From Lineus longissimus (Eukaryota; Nemertea; Pilidiophora; Heteronemertea; Lineidae): DNA of 64,000 nt. Shown piece by piece: positions 12,801 through 23,924 of the stretch (position 1 is the first letter of the stretch; each line of letters opens with the position of its first letter). The position numbers were made by a program, and so were the translations under genes. The notes below the pieces were generated by a model. It did no database searches. It worked only from the letters and a program-made list of their open reading frames with translations, and had not been told where the DNA came from. Location: NCBI RefSeq assembly GCF_910592395.1, contig NC_088316.1, positions 14,758,001-14,822,000 on the forward strand. The letters run 5' to 3'.

Positions 12801-15100
12801 TTTTTCGAAGATTGAGAAGAAAGGGGTATTGCACGCTTTCATTGGCAAACTTACGGTCAACGATTTGTACCTTGAAATGTTTGCTCATTTACGTATCAAG
12901 CAGTGGGTATAAAACTCCCTCGTACTACACTTCCTGGGGTGTACATTATCTTGCCGTAAAAACGTACGCCTTTCAACCTCCAAAATGGGCGTTGGTAAAA
13001 AATTACTTACCAAGTAACTAAGTGATTGATATCAGTCGATCAGTCTGTAAAGAGAGAAATTGAAAACTTGTAACTACAAGACAAAATACACCGACATACT
13101 GGTAACACGAATGAACTTCAATGACACTTTGTAAGAAATGCATGATAAAGTTTACTTTTTGAAAATAAAATGACTGCTACCAATGTACGTTTGTTGATAA
13201 ACATTCAGAATAAATTATGTGATTTATCAAAATTGTTTGCTTCTTTTTTCCCTGAAGACCTGACCCAGCAGTTTCCACGTCCTGATGCCACGTGAGATGC
13301 GTAAATCGTTTCGTTAAAAACAACAATTTATTACCAACCAACACTAGCTAATTATATTATCAATTTTCTTTTGTAAATATTTCTGGTTTGTGTAACTTCG
13401 ATTTGTAAAGCTAAGACGTGTTGTCGTGATGAAAATGATATCGTTTGACAACTCAAATGAATCGTCCGTGTCTATATTTAGTGTGACTACCTAGAGGCGG
13501 TGGAGACTGAGTCTTACGCAGAATTCTATGCTTATCGACACTACCAATCAACGTCATCAAAATATCATCATCATTTTAGTATCTCGAGCCTTTGCCAAAG
13601 TAGCATAAGGCCAATACCTTTCTTCACCAGGAAGCCGTTATCCACAGGGAAAGGGGTCTTTTTGCTCCTCAAACCCCACATTTTCTTTAGCAGAGATTTG
13701 CCTATTTCTCCAACACCCTGTACAACAAACAGATTTACTCTATCAAACCATTCAATAAATAATTGCTTTTATCTAACTACATCAAAAACTAGAATGCTAA
13801 CAAATTCCGATATCGATGAGACGCTCGATTCTCGATTCAACCGGCGATATTTGATGGGATGTGATGCGATCTGGAAGATAGATGATGGATTATGATTGTG
13901 TGACCCTGTCACCTACTGCCAGAAGCTGGATGCAAAGATAGCGCGGAGAATGTTACACTAGAGTTGTATCTACTATGATATTGTTCCCGTCGGTTCGTCA
14001 AAGGAAACTAATCAAGAAACGCTTTTAAAACGGGGAGTTTTGAACGGCTCGGTCAAAATCCTCATAATTTCCTCATAATTCTAGTCTTTGTTCTGCAACT
14101 AATAATTAACTGTCCACCCTAAGGATCTGACTGTGCTCTGAACCCCGGATATAAAAGATATCACACGGCGACAGATGCCGGCTGAGAAAATTAAAAGTAA
14201 CTATCACCTTTGACAAACTCGGATTTCTAAAAGATTCTGTCATGTCATTAACTTCGGTAATATGAGAAACCCAGTGACGAACGCTGGCAGCTTTGACCAT
14301 CGATCTCAAGGTCCGCGGCGCCAATTTCATCACTAAACATCGCGTGCAACGCCAAGCTTCCGGATAATCCTGAAACGGGTCCTTTTGATGATAGGGTTTA
14401 GATGAATTTGACTCCTTGACCGGTGGTATTGCGATGACCAACATGCGATATTGTAATGGATATTGCGAGATAATCTCCGGGAGCGATATTTGAAATTTCA
14501 GGGTTGATAGTAATCCTCATTACCTAGCATTTTGGCACACAAGGCACCGAGATAGCAAGATTACTTGATGAGAGACTTGGCTTTAGTCCGGCACGCCCCT
14601 GCTGGTACAGTCATTTAAGGTTACATCAATGACTACGTTTACCTTTACAGTTGCTCCTACCAAGGAATTGAATGGCTTTAGATGGATGTATCCTCACAAA
14701 TCGACAGAAGATCACCTCAACAAACTAAACACCACTTTGCTGGCACCTGAGATCTCTAAGGCAAGTTATCAACTATGATATGACCAGTTAAATATGTATA
14801 TATACATGTGTATGATATGCTAAATGTCAGCACAATAGCTGACCTTATTTGAGCAAACTGACAATTTCAATCAAATTAATATTGAACTAATATGCGTTAA
14901 ACTTCAAATGTCTCTATTATCACCTAAGACGACTTTTCTTCAAGTTACCTGATGATGAATGTTCTTTATCGTAACACTTATTAAACCATTCCACATGAAT
15001 TACTAAATGTTCGTGACAAAGTGCAGAATATTGACAAAAGTGAGGCATGTGTCAGTTCCCTTGGGCATCCAACATGATTTGGTGTCGAATAATATACGTC
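9800..15100. other. Non-coding stretch, including the longest but unconvincing ORF
   Basis: Apart from the C-run nothing is assigned. The longest open frame of the whole window (11739-12185 plus strand, 148 codons) lies here, but its peptide has no domain, signal or membrane segment and its length is compatible with chance. A 131-codon frame at 13500-13895 looks equally random. Two adjacent copies of TCCTCATAATT lie near 14060-14085. Confidence 0.4.
10529..10541. repeat. Homopolymer of 13 C
   Basis: An uninterrupted run of thirteen C residues. It breaks the two plus-strand frames that overlap here, and its length may vary between individuals or be miscalled in assembly. Confidence 0.9.
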
Positions 15101-15120
15101 GAATGAAAGGCGGAAATAAT

Positions 15121-15173
15121 TGATATGTTTGATATGGTCCAATGGATCAGTTTGATATCTAGAAACATGTTAA
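15121..15173 (+). ncRNA. Hairpin with a miR-190-like 5' arm (candidate only)
   Basis: Seen: the first 15 bases (TGATATGTTTGATAT) are the same as the 5' part of animal miR-190 as I know it, including the seed GATATGT. They can pair with a downstream arm at about 15155-15173 (ATATC, a three-base bulge, then AAACATGTTAA), giving roughly 16 pairs including G-U pairs and a loop of about 19 bases. Known: miR-190 is an old bilaterian microRNA, often found in a talin intron. Against it: the 3' part of the known mature sequence (the TTGGTTG-type end) is missing, the loop is short for a mature 22-mer, and no talin exon was seen nearby. It may be a diverged copy or chance. Confidence 0.25.
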
Positions 15174-15199
15174 CCAACTATTCGATATCAAGCAAAACT

Positions 15200-17090
15200 T
15201 ATCTCTGGTCGTCACATTTTGAGGTTGGATGGGACTTGTCAGGCTCCATTAGGATGAGACTTGTCAAGAAGGGTGCTTTGGTCACAAAAGGATTGCAAGT
15301 ACATGTAGTACCAAACAAAATACTTGTAATCATGTAATGAGAATACACATAGTCAATGCATAGTAGTACGCACACGACCTACATGTACATCAGTAGCGAT
15401 TTTCGTGGCTTATTACCTATCTCCATTTAAGGGTGGTATCCGTAGTGTCCATTGTCAGTCCGACAAAAGATCACACATGTTTACATCACATGATGAGCAA
15501 ATATATAATTTGAGGAATTTTAATCTGCTTTTGACTTGGAAAGGTGTTCCATTTTGTTACGTATGGTTGCACACAGAAGTACTATGACTGTATTAGATAC
15601 GCTAGTTGACTTTACGAACTCCATTCAACGTTTAAACGATGAAGAATCTATGCCTAGGAGATAAATGTCTTCCAAACTTTAGGTCACCTGGGACCCTTTT
15701 ACGCTCTAATTACAGCGCTTCGTGTTGCCAAAGACATTCAAAACGTTTTAAATGTCTTCGATGATGATCTGGACATTATAGATTCAGTCCAATGCTTCTT
15801 GCAAGTGTAATTGCTTTGTGCTCTGCTCACTGGTCGAAGAATGCAATGCTAGTATGGTCGGTGCAGTACAAACAGTCACCATTCCTGAAGCTACTACGCG
15901 CGGGACGGAGCACTCATTTTTATGGGACAGCCCCTTTTAGAAACTAATGACGCAGAGCCAAACAGTAAATATGCTACAACCCAAACATGTCGAACATCCT
16001 GAAGTCACTTCAGATTATCTAATATCTCCATTAGAAGTCTCGCTCACAAACCAAGACCAGAAAGTACTTGAAAATAAGAAGATGCTGAGAAATTTGCGTA
16101 AGAGTGTGTAAATGGTTTCGGACGTGCCACTAGATCGTCTCCCGTGTTTGCTCTCTAAATATCACGAAGCCCCTGTGAGTTTCGATCGATAAAACCCAAG
16201 CACCATTCATCACCGTTACAATCTCAATTTGTCACTTTCTCCCCGGTTGGTGATTTGTCAGTGCACATTTCTTTTGGTTATGCTAAGGTCCATATCATTT
16301 CTGCCATGATTTACTTAACCCATTGGTTTTGAGGTCTGACCAAGGACAAATTGACGCATATCCGAAAATCACCCCGACGATGTCGACGTTCGATGATCTA
16401 CAAGCACAATGCCTCTGAGCAATGCGAAGTACATAGGTGTACACGTGAATGGCAAAGTCCAATATTCTAATCTACTAACTAAAACTGCTCCGAGAAAACA
16501 ACTTTAATTTGATACCCAACGCTGCCCAAAGTGTTTGTATTTGAGTAAGCTCAACCAGTGACCAATGCATTGGGCAGGACAGTGTATATCATGGTGAAAC
16601 AAAACTCTACTATACGACATGTCTTAAGCACTAACCAATGATTTAAACCTCCTCAAATACAAGAAAACGCAAACTAATACTTCTATATATCGTTCAGTTA
16701 CCAAACGTTTGGGTGTGGGTTACTTGTTGGTTGATTTGTACTGCTTCAGGCACCTCGTGGTGGAGTAAACATCACGTCATTGGTTGCTGGTGATGAATCA
16801 ACCTTTTTACGAGGATGTGCCTCGATAAGCAAGCTTGCCGAAGTCACGCTTTGACAGCATCATCAGTATAGCAATCAGGCCACGTGGCCGACGACAAGCT
16901 CCGTTGAGCAATGCAGCCTTGCACCGCACTCGAAAAATCTTCAAAAGAATATCATAGTCAAATCAACTATACCTTAGATTGGAACTATCATCCCAAGATG
17001 ACTTGTTACTCATGGGAGTCGGCGTTCAGACCTTGTTTCTTCCCAATATGACAAACTAATCTATGGTGACGACGCCTGTAAAGCGATTAC
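15200..17090 (+). pseudogene. Decayed coding-like fragments, family unknown
   Basis: Several short plus-strand frames look like protein but do not join. An ATG at 15584 opens 26 codons (MTVLDTLVDFTNSIQ and on). About 15680-15810 reads through an acidic stretch with NVFDDDLDIIDSV. About 15815-15940 reads in another frame with AHWSKNAMLVWSV. A frame from 15949 gives 57 codons ending NKKMLRNLRKSV. Between them are stops and frame shifts. The stretch ends where the tandem repeat at 17091 begins. I read it as an old inactivated mobile element or gene copy, but no reverse transcriptase, transposase or integrase motif is visible, so the nature is open. Confidence 0.2.
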
Positions 17091-17400
17091 TGCAGCCAAG
17101 TACTGACTTGGGAATGGCGAATGAGAACTCCTACAAAGCCCAAATGGCCTGGCACCTCAGGGAGATGCTCAGACGCTTTAAAAAGTATTGTAGTCAAGTA
17201 TTAGCGACTGTGATTTGCAAAAGAATACTCCTACAGAAGCCCAAATGGCCAGGGACCACGGGGAAAGGGGTCAGACGCTTCAGAACACATATTGCAGCCA
17301 AGTATTTGGGATTGAAAAGAACAGACCTCTTCATGGGATTAACGGAAGAAAACTCCTTCATGAGCCCAAGTGGCCAACGGTATCGAGGAAAAGCAGCGTA
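17091..17400 (+). repeat. Tandem repeat, three diverged copies of about 100 bp
   Basis: Copies begin at 17091, 17189 and 17293, each with TGYAGYCAAGTA, so the spacings are 98 and 104 bases. Each copy later carries a variant of ACTCCTACARAAGCCCAAATGGCC, and copies 1 and 2 also share a TCAGACGCTT block; copy 3 is more diverged (ACTCCTTCATGAGCCCAAGTGGCC). Copies 1 and 2 can both be read as a peptide with AQMA followed by a basic stretch and a YCSQ end, but because the spacing is not a multiple of three this reading changes frame between copies. Overlapping open frames of 123 and 81 codons exist. The repeat may have come from a coding unit duplicated and then drifted. Confidence 0.75.
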
Positions 17401-17439
17401 TTCACGAAGCGTTCCGATCGTAAGAAGTTATTGATTTTG

Positions 17440-18430
17440 TGCTGCTGCTTCACGGCATGAAACAAATCACATTTTCTGTCGCCGTGGGATGATACATTTC
17501 TCGCTCGTTACCACAAAAATGGAACTCGTGTTGTGATTATCATGAGACTGTTTTGAGAGTAAATAGTAGCCGAGTAGTTACTGTAAACCTTAACAATTCG
17601 GATTGAGACATAAACTTGGTGTTAACTTTCACATGGTATAAGATTTATTTGGGCTCAATTGAAGGAGATATACAGTACATGTACATGTAAAACCAAAGTT
17701 GAAGTCACAACTGGAAATAGTTGTGCCAGGATTGCACAGTAAATTGCCATAGCTAAAAACGTCATGAAGGTAGTTTGGCGCATGATGTGGGTCTACCAAA
17801 TCAGATATTGAACACCAATCAATATACTAATAATACATATCCACTCGCTCCACGCTGTTATCTCTGACATTTCTTTATCAAATAAATATCGTGTGTATAA
17901 ATTCAATACTAGATTTTTTTCCAATAGAGGATAAATGCATTTCCTCATAAATTGACGCTTATTTCATGTGCATTGACCATTAAAAATTGTTAACAAGGGA
18001 TGAAAAAGCTTGGTTGAAACATATTCCGTTGTACAATACGAATGTGATTTCAACCCAACTGGGCAGTATTTGTCATGTTTTATGTATAAAATATCATTGA
18101 TAGTTCAATTATACTTATTTTGGAACTTCCATGCGCCATGATCCTATGATATTTCCGTATCAGCGGTATAGACTACATCCTTTGGAAATCTGATCTACCC
18201 CTCATTAAAACCAATTATCACTTAATCGCCAGTAGCTATATATTAAATCAATATTCTTCATACAGGCTCTGTATGAGTTAAATTTGTCAGGTTACAGATG
18301 GAAACCCTGACCGAGGAATACTAGGTTCTTTTAAGAAAGGGCAGAATATGGGGGACGGCGAATGGTCTTTTTCGGGACGCCAGGGTGAACTAAAAGACAG
18401 ATAGATTGATAGACCGCGATGTTACATGTA
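17440..18430. other. A+T-rich spacer
   Basis: No gene-like frame. It holds a 14-base TACATGTACATGTA palindromic run at 17676-17689. The rest is featureless up to the foldback element. Confidence 0.5.
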
Positions 18431-18439
18431 AAGCTACAG

Positions 18440-18869
18440 TAACACCAATAGAAGGCTTTTTCCGACTTCTCAATGGTTTCTCTAACATTTGCCTGATTAA
18501 TCCAACAAAAGTCCTACCTTGTCTGACTTTGCCCTGAAAGGTCGGATTTCTTGAAAACCTGTGAAAATAATAGGGCTTCCCAAAATAGGGCATAAAAGAT
18601 CAAAGGCCTATGTTGAATGGTGACCTAATTGAGTGAGCGAATCGGTGTTGACACTTAGGGTCACTCTGACTGTTTGGCTCACACCTCATCGACCCCATTC
18701 AACAATGGCCTTTGATCTTTATTGTCCTATTTTTGGAAGCCCTGATATTTTCCTGAGGTTTTAAATCCGATCTTTCAGGGAAAAGTCGGACAATGTCGGA
18801 ATTTTGTCGGATTAGTCAGGAAAACGTTAGAGAAACCGTTAAGAAGTCGGATAAAGCCTCCTACTAGAG
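18440..18869. mobile_element. Foldback (MITE-like) element with long inverted arms
   Basis: Seen: the left arm (about 18445-18620) and the reverse complement of the right arm (about 18695-18866) match over roughly 175 bases at about 80-85% by eye. Shared blocks include AGGCTTTWTCCGACTTCT, GGTTTCTCTAACRTTT, CCCTGAAAGRTCGGATTT, AGGGCTTCC and GATCAAAGGCC. The loop of about 75 bases has further pairing (GTGACCTAA with TTAGGGTCAC). The sequence TACAG flanks the element on both sides (18435-18439 and 18870-18874), a possible 5-base target site duplication. There is no coding capacity, so movement would need proteins supplied elsewhere. The arms contain several GTCGGA words. Transcription would give a long hairpin RNA, a possible small RNA source. 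The exact ends are uncertain by some bases. Confidence 0.8.
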
Positions 18870-18879
18870 TACAGACCAA

Positions 18880-21040
18880 GCACCAATATCCATTCTAGAG
18901 TTCATATTACAGGATGGGCAGTACTTTGATGGACGAAATCGCATGACAAAAACTAAACAAACACAAAACAATCTAAGGACGACCTTCCAATGATGTACAC
19001 ACCATTTCGCCCAGGGCTTTTTCTATTTCTATTTATACAAATCAAAGGATTGTTATGACCAGTTCATCGTACATAAACCGTTGTTTCTTTCAAGATCACA
19101 AGGCAAAATATAAAGCATTATTATGTGTATCCATAATCTTTATTGATTTGACGTAAGATTATTGTCAAAGGTCACTCCCCTTTACTATGCTAAGGAATGG
19201 CATTTGGCATTTCTCAGTCACATCGTTTACTTAAACCAAAGCAATCGAAAGTGCACTAATCACTTAGAACGTGATGGCACTAATTAGTGACTGAATCATA
19301 CGATCATGGCGATGATTGTAGGTTTCAGTAAATCAGCAGACAAAATTGCCCTTCGACTTTGATTGAGAGAGAGTTCAGTGTCCTTAGCTGCCTTCAATGA
19401 ATAACATGTGATTGTTGTTGTTGCTGTTTCAAGTTTTGCTGTGGAAAACAGCAGGTTGTTATTAAAGTTGTTGCTCTCTCTTTTCCACAAACCGATAGTT
19501 CGCCAATGGACTGCTCAGAGAAGTCGTGATGATTAAGTTCAATCCAGCAGCAACAAGGTGCTGTTCCGTCAAACATTTTTAAAAGACTCAAAATAAGAGA
19601 CCAAATTCAAAGTGGGAGTTATTATAACGTTGATAGTACTAATAATCATTTATTATACATGTAGCTAAACAGTCATTAGAAAAGATGCGCATTTTGAGGC
19701 ATCATCGATCGCCCTGCGTTCCTTCACTCGGCACCCACTATAGGCCATTAGCAGCAGGCAACTAAAAGCTTTAATTGATAACCGATACAGCTCTTCGGCG
19801 GGAGACTGAGCGCTGGGATTTACTCGAGGAGATATTCGAATTGCCAGACTGATGGGTTCTCAGCCGATGTCTTAATTGTTTCTCTTTTTATGGGCCCGAT
19901 GCGTCAGTGGCGAAACGTAAGCGACAGCTCAGCTCCTTTGGGGAAGTTTGCCAATCTCACTATTCACCACGTGGAGAAAGGCCTTACGATACACAGAAGA
20001 ACTCCTACGACAAATACCAGAACATATTTATGCAAGAGATAGGAAGATGGAATCTAATAAGAGTCTTGATCTACTGTTCTAGTATTTCTACGTTCTGATT
20101 TACAGATTAAGGATGTAACTGTCAGACAATAAGTTTTGGCATGAAGGATACGTCAATGGTATTTCTTCATAATTTTTTACCAATTAATTTCATAAACACC
20201 CACATGACTCGAATTACATGTTGTTTAAATAAAAGATGACAAAAGAACACGACGATGAAAGCGGATCTCAGATGGAGACTAAATCTATAACTATGTAATG
20301 ACTCAAAGTATGTGTATATTTAATCACTTTTGTCGTGATGTTTATAACAAGTGCGATAGGCGACAAGCTTATTCCTTCAGAGACCCGACAGCTGCTCTGG
20401 GCCCCCTCCGAAGCAGTCTGTCGCGTTAATTACTTCGCACCGTACAGGATTGGGAAACACAGCAGCAGTTTGTCTAACGGCTCCCACCGGTTGATCCATC
20501 AAGCTCCCCCGATTCCGGAGGAGCAGCCAATTGACGGACTCAACCGATAAATGGAATCAACGAAATTTGGCACTACATGTAGGTCATTTTTGGTATCACG
20601 GATAGCATTCCCTTAAATTCGCAAACAGTAGAATGGATCATCGACTTGTACAAAATGATTTGGATGCAGGCCAGTGGACAGGAATCCTTCCAAAAGCTTG
20701 GGTGATAAGTTAATCTAAACATATAAATAAGTATTGGCAAAGGCACTGGCATAAGTATGGAATATTTCATCAAATCCCTGAAGAATCCGTCCAATCGTTC
20801 AGTCCGTCAATTTCATTTGGTCAGACCAGTCGAGGCTGATCGTTCATTCGGGTTGTATCGGAACGCTCTCAGCCGCCAGTCACTCGGTGATCAGTCCATC
20901 AGCAGCTCGCATTAGTCACATAAGGGTAACCAGGCGCGGATATTGGAAGCAAATGATACCAACATACGCTATTGATCATCTTAGCTCAGCTTAATTAGGG
21001 CTTGTTGCCACAGAGGTTTTTATGCGCTGACTAATAATAA
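18880..21040. other. Non-coding stretch with enhancer-like patches
   Basis: No supported gene. The block 19770-19890 and the block 20335-20550 are richer in G+C than their surroundings and hold bHLH-type boxes (ACAGCTGCT near 20390, CACGTG near 19970) and several TTAATTA-type homeodomain words. The second block is also a 71-codon open frame on the plus strand with no recognisable domain. They look like candidate conserved regulatory DNA rather than genes. Confidence 0.3.
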
Positions 21041-21045
21041 CCGGA

Positions 21046-21330
21046 TTGGAAGATACTTTTTTTGCGATACTGAGAAAAATGTTACAACCCAGTGGTCTAG
21101 GCAACGTTAATGAATACGATGTACTTCTTGATTATGGTGGGTCTCGCTCATTGACACGAATGATGGGGTTTTGGCAAATAGACGATATCATAGCGCATTT
21201 GCGTCAGGTCAGCGTGCGACAAGACCTGAATGTTGTGATGGAATACAGCTCAGCATTTGAGGTAATATCTGGGAAGCGACCGAAAAGAAATTATCTAAAT
21301 GAGAATCTGGTGAACTCCATCAGCTCATGA
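21046..21330 (+). CDS. Unassigned ORF, possible internal exon
   Basis: Seen: an open frame of 94 codons starting from a non-ATG codon. The peptide has a reasonable mix of residues, with a segment FWQIDDIIAHLRQVSVRQDL and then VVMEYSSAFE. Directly after FE comes GAG|GTAATA, a moderate donor at about 21261, so the coding part could be an internal exon ending there. An acceptor is less clear: AG dinucleotides follow a T-rich tract near 21055-21075. There is no membrane segment or signal peptide. I do not recognise the family, and a chance frame cannot be excluded. Confidence 0.2.
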   Translation: MEDTFFAILRKMLQPSGLGNVNEYDVLLDYGGSRSLTRMMGFWQIDDIIAHLRQVSVRQDLNVVMEYSSAFEVISGKRPKRNYLNENLVNSISS

Positions 21331-21339
21331 ATGAATAAT

Positions 21340-23780
21340 TTCTATCATGTTTTCTGTCGTCAAAATGCTGTACTGAAAGAGATAAATGGGCATGCCGGTG
21401 TACGTATCTGTCATATCTGTGAGTGTTTCTTCGTACCAGTGCTTCCCCTTCTAATAGCATACCAAAAACTGATGGCCCGAACCTTTCACATAATCATTCA
21501 TTAATACACCGTTTTCAAACAATTTGCTTGAGCAGGGTCATTAGGGATGGGTCCTAATTTAGTCATAGGCCTACAACTTTGGCACACCTTCTACATTGCA
21601 GTTGGCAACAGGAACCGACAGGAAACTATGACTAATTTAAGCCTATTTATTTACGCCTCTTTAAAGATAAAAAGCCCAAACACGAAGTCAACTCCAAATA
21701 CTATAATTACTCGCTAAATCCAAAGGAATCAGGAAATAGAACAATCAACGGTGGAAACCTGGATGTTTTCACTGTTTTTACAAAAGTCATTTCCTTAATG
21801 CATTCCCAGTTTAATAGTTCTAAGGCATTAAACAGTGTCTATGACATTGGTTTCAGCACGGGGGTGACAATTAGAGTAATTTTGCCTCTCCATTCTTTCT
21901 CCCACCATGAACAAATAGGTTTGTGTTAAGTCGTCCTTGTTTATTCATTGGATCAGTGTTGACCTTTTGGTTGCGATTTTGTATATGGCTCCTTTTTATT
22001 CTTTCGGCCTAGTTCTCCCTTTCAACACATCCTGCAGTAGTTAGTGACTGTTGCTGAAAGAAGAAGTAAATCCTGCTACTACTGCACTTTAAGTGAACCC
22101 ATCCCTGCATTCTGGTTGTGACTCTGTCCTTAGGCTGTTCTTTGGAAATCAAAGTACAGACTCCCACCATTGAAATTGGCATTCACGTCGTTCTGACTGC
22201 TTAAGGATTTTAAATTCTGGTCGAAAGGTTGGTGCTATGGTCAACCCTTAACTTGTCCACTAAAACCAGTTTAATGCTATCAGTGTCCTATTAATGGGTT
22301 AATTTACGCATTTACACAGTTGTTGCCGCTTGGTGATGATGGCCTCATAAAGTATATAGGCCTAATCATTATACATGTATCAATGACTAACAACTACCAT
22401 ATAAGTGACAAAATCTTACATATTGTAAAATTCCAACTAGCCAACCCTCATTTGAATTTGTAACAAATTCCATGATGTAATGTTACAGATTTACAATGCA
22501 TATACATGTGCGTCAAAGTCACCTCATTGAAAGAAAAAAGGGTTATATACGTCTGTAATGAAGGCGTTGCTAGCTGAAGGACTGAATATTATTTTCCGTC
22601 GGTTACATGGTTGCAACACTAAAGATGAGGGCAAGTGATACCGATAATGGGAACGCGGTGAAAATGCGCCTTATTGCGCTTTGGTTTCCAGTGTCTATAC
22701 GCCTTAATACCCTAGTGACTGCAAGCGCTGCCTAGCGAGATTGCTCTCGGCGAATCGTGTAATATTTTCGAGTCAAGACGAAAGAGACCGACACTCTATC
22801 GACCACCCAAATATCACGAGATCTCGCAGGGAGGCATGTAGTTTTACCAGTCTGCGACAAGCATAATCATGCCTCTCCCTCTTGAAAAGTCATGGCCTCT
22901 CTTCCTGTAGTGTATATCGCATGGAAACGCTAACAGATGGAAACAACCAAAAACGTTACACTGGGTACGCAACTTGTCTCTTGAGGTAGAACAAATGCTT
23001 ACAACTAAAACTACCGAGTATACACAGATAGACATGCACAAGCTCGTAAAAAAAGGCCGCTATTAACACACTTAGAAGGTTCAGCTGCGAGTGACAAGTC
23101 CAAAATAAGGGCTGAGGGAGGTGTAACAGGAGGCTCTCCTACCGATCGAGGCCATGGAACGGATAATGTACACCACGGTAGATGGCAACGCCGAGTATAT
23201 TTACCAGACATTACCCCGGCCCGTGTGATGGTATCTCACGCGACTGTCATTACAGAGTCCGCGCTATCCTCTCCTTGTGATCTTGATAGCAAACGACACC
23301 CTTAACAGTATTAATCCCAGTGATTTTGATTTTATGTCCCATCCCTTGGGCTAGCTGATACAGATCTCTAGACGTGCCCTAATCCTTCGCATCTCTGAGG
23401 GATCATAAGCAGGATTAGTCTATGTCCGACCTGACTAAGCGTATTGAATGAACGTGGTCAATACTTACAACTGGCTGTGTCAAGAATAATTTGCCGTATT
23501 CCTTTCTTCACGTCGTCGGAATGATGGAAGCTCAGCCTCTCCCAAGCCATCGGCGGCACGCCCCCATGAAACTCGGAGTGCGGCCAAGAGCAAGGACAAG
23601 GGCATTGGTGGTCGGAATGACAGAACTGCCTTTTGGTATCTGAGGAAGGCTTAGACGCCGCGCGCTTACTTTTCTATTTCTGACCACACTCTGCTTAGAT
23701 CAGAGTCTACGCTCTCGTGATTTTTATCGCGGCGGCTGGTCCATTTATTGTTTTAAAGCAATAATCTCAGTTACATCTTC
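21340..23780. other. Non-coding stretch with nothing assigned
   Basis: No supported gene. From 22600 to 23700 the G+C and CpG content rises in patches, yet the frames remain short. TACATGTA occurs at 22372. Confidence 0.4.
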
Positions 23781-23789
23781 ACGTTTCAG

Positions 23790-23921
23790 TGCTATGGACC
23801 AAATCGACAACGGGATGGATCATCAGGACAAATGAACTCTCAGACGGCCCAAAGCAAAACTGTATTAGCTCAAGCTTGCTGTACAGGCAGATGGCTATCA
23901 AATAAGGAAGTCAAATAATCG
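23790..23921 (+). CDS. Candidate terminal exon, family unknown
   Basis: Seen: a good splice acceptor (ATCTTCACGTTTCAG, ending at 23789) is followed directly by a frame open for about 42 codons to a TAA. The peptide starts CYGPNRQRDGSSGQ, is hydrophilic, contains a QACC pair of cysteines and ends in a basic segment. The frame would be phase 0 at the acceptor. No strong donor is present inside it, so it would be the last coding exon. No AATAAA was identified close downstream. There is no match to a family I know. Confidence 0.2.
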
Positions 23922-23924
23922 AGC

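Noticed and set aside
13500-13895. 131-codon plus-strand frame
   Set aside because: Serine-, histidine- and phenylalanine-rich random-looking peptide starting from a non-ATG codon, with no supporting context.
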